Of a DNA stretch of 64,000 bases, positions 61,018-64,000 are shown piece after piece. Made by a program: the position numbers and the translations under genes. This stretch comes from Algoriphagus aquaeductus (GTDB taxonomy: Bacteria > Bacteroidota > Bacteroidia > Cytophagales > Cyclobacteriaceae): positions 62,001-126,000 of the forward strand of contig NZ_QKTX01000006.1 in assembly GCF_003253485.1 (NCBI RefSeq). The letters run 5' to 3'. The first letter of the stretch is position 1. Every line of letters begins with the position of its first letter. The notes under the pieces are model-generated. The model searched no databases. It was not told the DNA's origin and saw nothing but the letters and a program-made list of their open reading frames with translations.

Positions 61018-61461
61018 ATGGCTAAGGAAATCACTGGTTATGTAAAACTACAGGTGAAAGGTGGCCAGGCTAACCCGTCGCCTCCAGTAGGTCCAGCTCT
61101 TGGTTCCAAGGGTTTGAACATTATGGAGTTCTGTAAACAATTCAATGCCCGTACCCAAGACAAAATGGGTACCGTGCTTCCTGTATTGATTACAGTTTAT
61201 TCTGACAAATCTTTTGACTTTGTAGTAAAAACTCCTCCAGCTGCAAATATGCTGTTGGAAGCTGCCAAAGTGAAAAGCGGTTCTGCGGAGCCAAACAGAA
61301 AAAAGGTAGGTTCTGTTACCTGGGATCAGGTAAGAGTAATTGCCGAGACGAAAATGCCTGACCTGAATGCTTTCAAAGTAGAATCTGCCATGAAAATGGT
61401 AGCTGGTACTGCACGAAGCATGGGTATCACAGTATCTGGTAAAGCCCCTTGGGAAGTATAA
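61018..61461 (+). CDS. rplK: 50S ribosomal protein L11
   Basis: A 147-residue protein of the GTPase-associated centre. The N-domain has [21 protein letters not shown] (about 8-28), and the C-domain binds the 23S rRNA 1060 region, with [19 protein letters not shown]. It follows nusG after 3 bases and precedes rplA by 10 bases in the same transcript. Confidence 0.97.
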   Translation: MAKEITGYVKLQVKGGQANPSPPVGPALGSKGLNIMEFCKQFNARTQDKMGTVLPVLITVYSDKSFDFVVKTPPAANMLLEAAKVKSGSAEPNRKKVGSVTWDQVRVIAETKMPDLNAFKVESAMKMVAGTARSMGITVSGKAPWEV

Positions 61462-61471
61462 ATAAACAACA

Positions 61472-62170
61472 ATGGCTAAGTTAACAAAAAAGCAAAAAGA
61501 AGCTCTTTCTAAGTACGACCCAAGCCAAGTGTACTCCCTGGAGGCAGCTTCTTCACTGGTTAAGGAAATTACCACGACTAAGTTTGACGCTTCTGTAGAT
61601 GTAGATGTCCGGTTGGGCGTTGATCCTCGGAAGGCTGATCAAATGGTGAGAGGGGTTGTAGCCCTTCCTCATGGTACAGGCAAAGACATCAAGGTATTGG
61701 TGCTTTGTACTCCTGACAAAGTAGCAGAAGCGACCGAAGCAGGTGCAGACTACGTTGGTTTGGACGATTATATTGCCAAAATTGAAGGCGGTTGGACGGA
61801 TGTTGATGTAATCATCACTATGCCAAACGTGATGGCAAAAGTAGGTAGGTTAGGTAGAGTATTAGGTCCTCGTGGCTTGATGCCAAATCCTAAATCTGGA
61901 ACAGTTACCCTTGAAGTGGGTAAGGCAGTAAGAGAAGTAAAAGCCGGTAAAATCGATTTTAAAGTTGATAAATTCGGTATTATTCACGCGGGTATTGGTA
62001 AGGTTTCTTTCACGCCTGAGCAAATTCAGGACAATGTGAAAGAGCTGATCATGACCATCTCTAAATTGAAGCCCTCCTCTTCTAAAGGAACTTATTTTAA
62101 AAGCATTCATATTTCCAGCACAATGTCTCCTGGTATTTCAGTAGATAAGGGCAGTATTCAAGGTATTTAA
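61472..62170 (+). CDS. rplA: 50S ribosomal protein L1
   Basis: A 232-residue protein of the L1 stalk. Conserved elements include [35 protein letters not shown], the [25 protein letters not shown] motif and the domain I close with the TISKLKPSS stretch. Only two bases separate it from rplJ, so the L10 autoregulatory leader found in other phyla cannot lie there. Confidence 0.97.
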   Translation: MAKLTKKQKEALSKYDPSQVYSLEAASSLVKEITTTKFDASVDVDVRLGVDPRKADQMVRGVVALPHGTGKDIKVLVLCTPDKVAEATEAGADYVGLDDYIAKIEGGWTDVDVIITMPNVMAKVGRLGRVLGPRGLMPNPKSGTVTLEVGKAVREVKAGKIDFKVDKFGIIHAGIGKVSFTPEQIQDNVKELIMTISKLKPSSSKGTYFKSIHISSTMSPGISVDKGSIQGI

Positions 62171-62172
62171 TC

Positions 62173-62715
62173 ATGACTAGAGACGAGAAAAAAGTAATTA
62201 TCGACAGTCTGACTGAGAAATTGAAAGAAAACCCTTTCTTCTATATCACAGATGCAGGCGGATTTACAGTAGCTGAAGTAAACGCATTTAGACGTACTTG
62301 TTACGAAAGAGGCGTTGAATACAAGGTGTTTAAGAACACTTTGATTGCAAAAGCTCTTGAAAATTTGGATGCCGACTATTCTAAGTTGGTAGGTGGTGCG
62401 CTTAAAGGCTTCTCCGGAATCATTTTCTCTAAAGAGACAAGTAATTTGCCAGCGAAAGTTCTTTTGGACTTCCGTAAAAAAATGGGTAAAAAAGAGACTA
62501 GACCTGTATTTAAAGGTGCTGGAATCGATTCAGATGTAATTCTGGGCGAGAACAACCTTGAAATGCTTTCTAATCTCAAGTCTAAGCAAGAATTGCTCGG
62601 CGATCTTATTGGATTGCTTCAATCTCCTGCTAAAAATCTCGTGTCTGCATTGCAGTCTGGTCAAAATAACATCACAGGTGTTCTTAAGACTCTTGCTGAC
62701 AGAGAGGAAAAATAA
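62173..62715 (+). CDS. rplJ: 50S ribosomal protein L10
   Basis: A 180-residue stalk-base protein. N-terminal rRNA-binding domain with FYITDAGGFTVAEVNAFRR and EYKVFKNTLIAKAL; C-terminal helix (LQSPAKNLVSALQSGQNNI) binds L7/L12 dimers. Stop is 41 bases before rplL. Because rplA is adjacent, feedback of this operon by L10 must use another site or another mechanism. Confidence 0.97.
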   Translation: MTRDEKKVIIDSLTEKLKENPFFYITDAGGFTVAEVNAFRRTCYERGVEYKVFKNTLIAKALENLDADYSKLVGGALKGFSGIIFSKETSNLPAKVLLDFRKKMGKKETRPVFKGAGIDSDVILGENNLEMLSNLKSKQELLGDLIGLLQSPAKNLVSALQSGQNNITGVLKTLADREEK

Positions 62716-62756
62716 TCTTATCAAATCATTCAAAAAACAATTAAATAATTAATACA

Positions 62757-63140
62757 ATGGCAGATCTTACACAACTTGCAGAACAGTTGGTAAACTTGAC
62801 TGTAAAAGAAGTTAAAGAATTGACTGATATCCTTAAAGATCAGTATGGCATCGAGCCTGCTGCAGCTGGTGCTGTAGTAGTAGCGGGTGGTGCCGCTGGA
62901 GCTGGTGATGCTCCTGCTGAAGAGGAAAAAACTTCTTTTGACGTAATCTTGAAAGCAGCTGGTGCTCAGAAACTTGCTGTAGTCAAATTGGTGAAGGAAT
63001 TGACTGGTCTTGGTCTTAAAGAAGCAAAAGATCTTGTTGATGCCGCTCCAAAGGCTTTGAAAGAAGGTGTTGCTAAGGACGAGGCTGAGGCTTTGAAGAA
63101 GTCTCTTGAAGAAGCTGGTGCTGAAGTAGAAATCAAGTAA
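62757..63140 (+). CDS. rplL: 50S ribosomal protein L7/L12
   Basis: A 127-residue stalk protein. N-terminal dimerisation domain (1-33), Ala/Gly-rich hinge ([20 protein letters not shown], about 38-57), and C-terminal domain with [21 protein letters not shown] and [16 protein letters not shown] that binds translation factors. Strongly biased codons. A terminator-like hairpin follows before rpoB. Confidence 0.97.
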   Translation: MADLTQLAEQLVNLTVKEVKELTDILKDQYGIEPAAAGAVVVAGGAAGAGDAPAEEEKTSFDVILKAAGAQKLAVVKLVKELTGLGLKEAKDLVDAAPKALKEGVAKDEAEALKKSLEEAGAEVEIK

Positions 63141-63151
63141 TTTGTTGATCT

Positions 63152-63167
63152 CTAACCTCGAGGTTAG
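63152..63167 (+). promoter_or_regulatory. Perfect 16-base palindrome in the rplL-rpoB gap
   Basis: CTAACCTCGAGGTTAG is a perfect inverted repeat 12 bases after the rplL stop, directly before the terminator-like hairpin. It may form an RNA hairpin used in processing or control of the downstream rpoB message. Confidence 0.4.
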
Positions 63168-63178
63168 GGATTAGCCCG

Positions 63179-63207
63179 AAGACCTGACTAATTTAGTCAG
63201 GTCTTTT
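63179..63207 (+). terminator. Terminator/attenuator hairpin between rplL and rpoB
   Basis: AGACCTGACTA (63180-63190) pairs perfectly with TAGTCAGGTCT (63194-63204) around ATT, followed by TTTT (63204-63207). In E. coli a partial attenuator also separates ribosomal protein and RNA polymerase genes here; the equivalent role is inferred. Confidence 0.75.
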
Positions 63208-63296
63208 CCTGTTTATGCACAGGTTCAAAATTGCATTATTCCAAGCGTATATTGACGCTTTCCAATATTTAATTTAACTATAAACTATACACTACC

Positions 63297-64000
63297 TTGG
63301 CTATCAAGAATCAAACCGAAAGGAAAAGTTTCTCCTCCATTAAGGTGGTCAAAGACTATCCCGATTTTCTCGATATTCAGTTACAGTCTTTCAAAGACTT
63401 TTTCCAACTGGATACCCCTGCAGAAAAGCGAAGGGCAGATGGGTTATTCAAAGTTTTCGCAGAAAACTTTCCAATCAGTGATTCCAGAGAAAATTTCACT
63501 CTAGAGTTTATTGATTATGCTGTCGATCCTCCAAAATATAGTGTGGAAGAGTGTATCGATAGGGGTCTGACTTATTCTGTTCCGTTGAAAGCAAAATTGA
63601 GATTGCTTTGTCATGACGAGGACAATGAGGACTTCGAAACCATCGAGCAAGAAGTATTTCTTGGGAACTTGCCTTACATGACTGAAAAGGGCTCATTTGT
63701 TATTAATGGTGCAGAGCGTGTGATTGTATCCCAATTGCATAGATCTCCCGGTGTTTTCTTTGCCCAAAGCAAGCATACAAATGGGACTAAGCTTTATTCA
63801 GCCAGGATTATTCCTTTCAAAGGTTCTTGGATCGAGTTTGCTACTGATATCAACAATGTCATGTATGCTTACATTGATCGTAAAAAGAAATTCCCTGTAA
63901 CCACTCTTTTGAGAGCAATCGGATATGGCTCTGATAAAGACATCCTGGATCTTTTTGGTCTTTCGGAAGAGGTTTCAGCTACAAAAGCTGCGTTAAAAAA
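63297..64000 (+). CDS. rpoB: RNA polymerase subunit beta (3'-truncated by window edge)
   Basis: The first 234 codons of RpoB. The start is TTG at 63297: an in-frame TAA lies at 63270, no ATG or GTG occurs between, and the next Met is far into the conserved protein. The translation begins with [15 protein letters not shown] and [20 protein letters not shown], typical of Bacteroidota RpoB, and continues into [20 protein letters not shown] and HRSPGVFF. The rest of the gene, and presumably rpoC, are outside the window. Confidence 0.95.
   Translation, partial: MAIKNQTERKSFSSIKVVKDYPDFLDIQLQSFKDFFQLDTPAEKRRADGLFKVFAENFPISDSRENFTLEFIDYAVDPPKYSVEECIDRGLTYSVPLKAKLRLLCHDEDNEDFETIEQEVFLGNLPYMTEKGSFVINGAERVIVSQLHRSPGVFFAQSKHTNGTKLYSARIIPFKGSWIEFATDINNVMYAYIDRKKKFPVTTLLRAIGYGSDKDILDLFGLSEEVSATKAALK

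Noticed and set aside
61048-61575. 175-codon minus-strand frame opposite rplK and rplA
   Set aside because: Antisense to two highly biased ribosomal protein genes; strong codon bias commonly produces such open antisense frames.
1-64000. CRISPR arrays, rRNA genes, IS transposases, prophage genes
   Set aside because: Read for; no spaced direct-repeat array, 16S/23S motif, or transposase/integrase reading frame was found.

Overview
The window is a chromosomal stretch from a member of the Bacteroidota, most likely order Cytophagales (a Cyclobacteriaceae/Algoriphagus-like organism). This placement is inferred from content: a SusC/SusD outer-membrane pair, promoters of the Bacteroidota type (TTTG, about 19 bases, TAnnTTTG), weak Shine-Dalgarno sequences, BshC, MnmD, a DUF3810 protein, many cleavable lipoprotein signals, and the tRNA-tuf-tRNA-secE-nusG-ribosomal protein-rpoB cluster. 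No phage, IS transposase, CRISPR array or rRNA gene was found.

Layout. 1-6.2 kb: the 3' part of a DUF4143 ATPase, an acyl-CoA dehydrogenase, an orphan TPR histidine kinase, a small membrane protein and a DbpA-like RNA helicase. 6.3-10.1 kb: a minus-strand operon of a fatty acid hydroxylase-family membrane protein, a PQQ dehydrogenase with an inserted cytochrome c domain, and a GH16 glycosidase. 10.3-16.3 kb: mostly plus-strand genes (ccmB, SDR, VanX-like dipeptidase, ThuA-like protein, NifU-type scaffold, DUF3810 protein, degenerate M23 protein). 16.3-22.4 kb: EamA transporter and dusB (minus), then CPBP protease, DUF2007 protein, cdsA, glutamate dehydrogenase and psd (plus). 22.4-29 kb: a lipoprotein, a coiled-coil membrane protein, the overlapping M16 peptidase-ispF-mnmD operon, bshC, 5-formyl-THF cyclo-ligase and a small outer-membrane barrel.

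29-35.3 kb: a 445-base AT-rich leader region, then SusC, SusD and a third surface lipoprotein, closed by a strong terminator. 35.4-41.4 kb: the 2-oxoglutarate dehydrogenase complex (E1, a two-lipoyl-domain E2, E3), each gene separated from the next by a terminator or a repeat-rich gap. 41.5-49.2 kb: DUF2520 protein, pirin, secreted carbamoylase-type amidohydrolase, acyl-ACP desaturase, beta-propeller lipoprotein, M19 dipeptidase, and a PIN toxin/antitoxin pair beside an ORF6N remnant. 49.4-58.3 kb: clpB, PNPOx-family oxidase, frr-pyrH, SDR, biotin carrier protein and M1 aminopeptidase. 58.4-64 kb: tRNA-Tyr, -Gly, -Thr, tuf, tRNA-Trp, secE, nusG, rplK, rplA, rplJ, rplL and the start of rpoB, which runs off the window.

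Most of the window is core metabolism and translation. The more unusual signals are regulatory and architectural: two matched promoters in the translation cluster; genes whose -7 box ends four bases before the ATG (probable leaderless mRNAs); intrinsic terminators embedded in the coding sequence of the opposing convergent gene; a terminator-like hairpin between rplL and a TTG-started rpoB; a two-lipoyl E2o; and several families of short intergenic inverted repeats. I did not find a clearly new multi-gene system. The hydroxylase/PQQ dehydrogenase/GH16 operon and the enzyme-less SusCD-lipoprotein locus are the best candidates for unassigned pathways.
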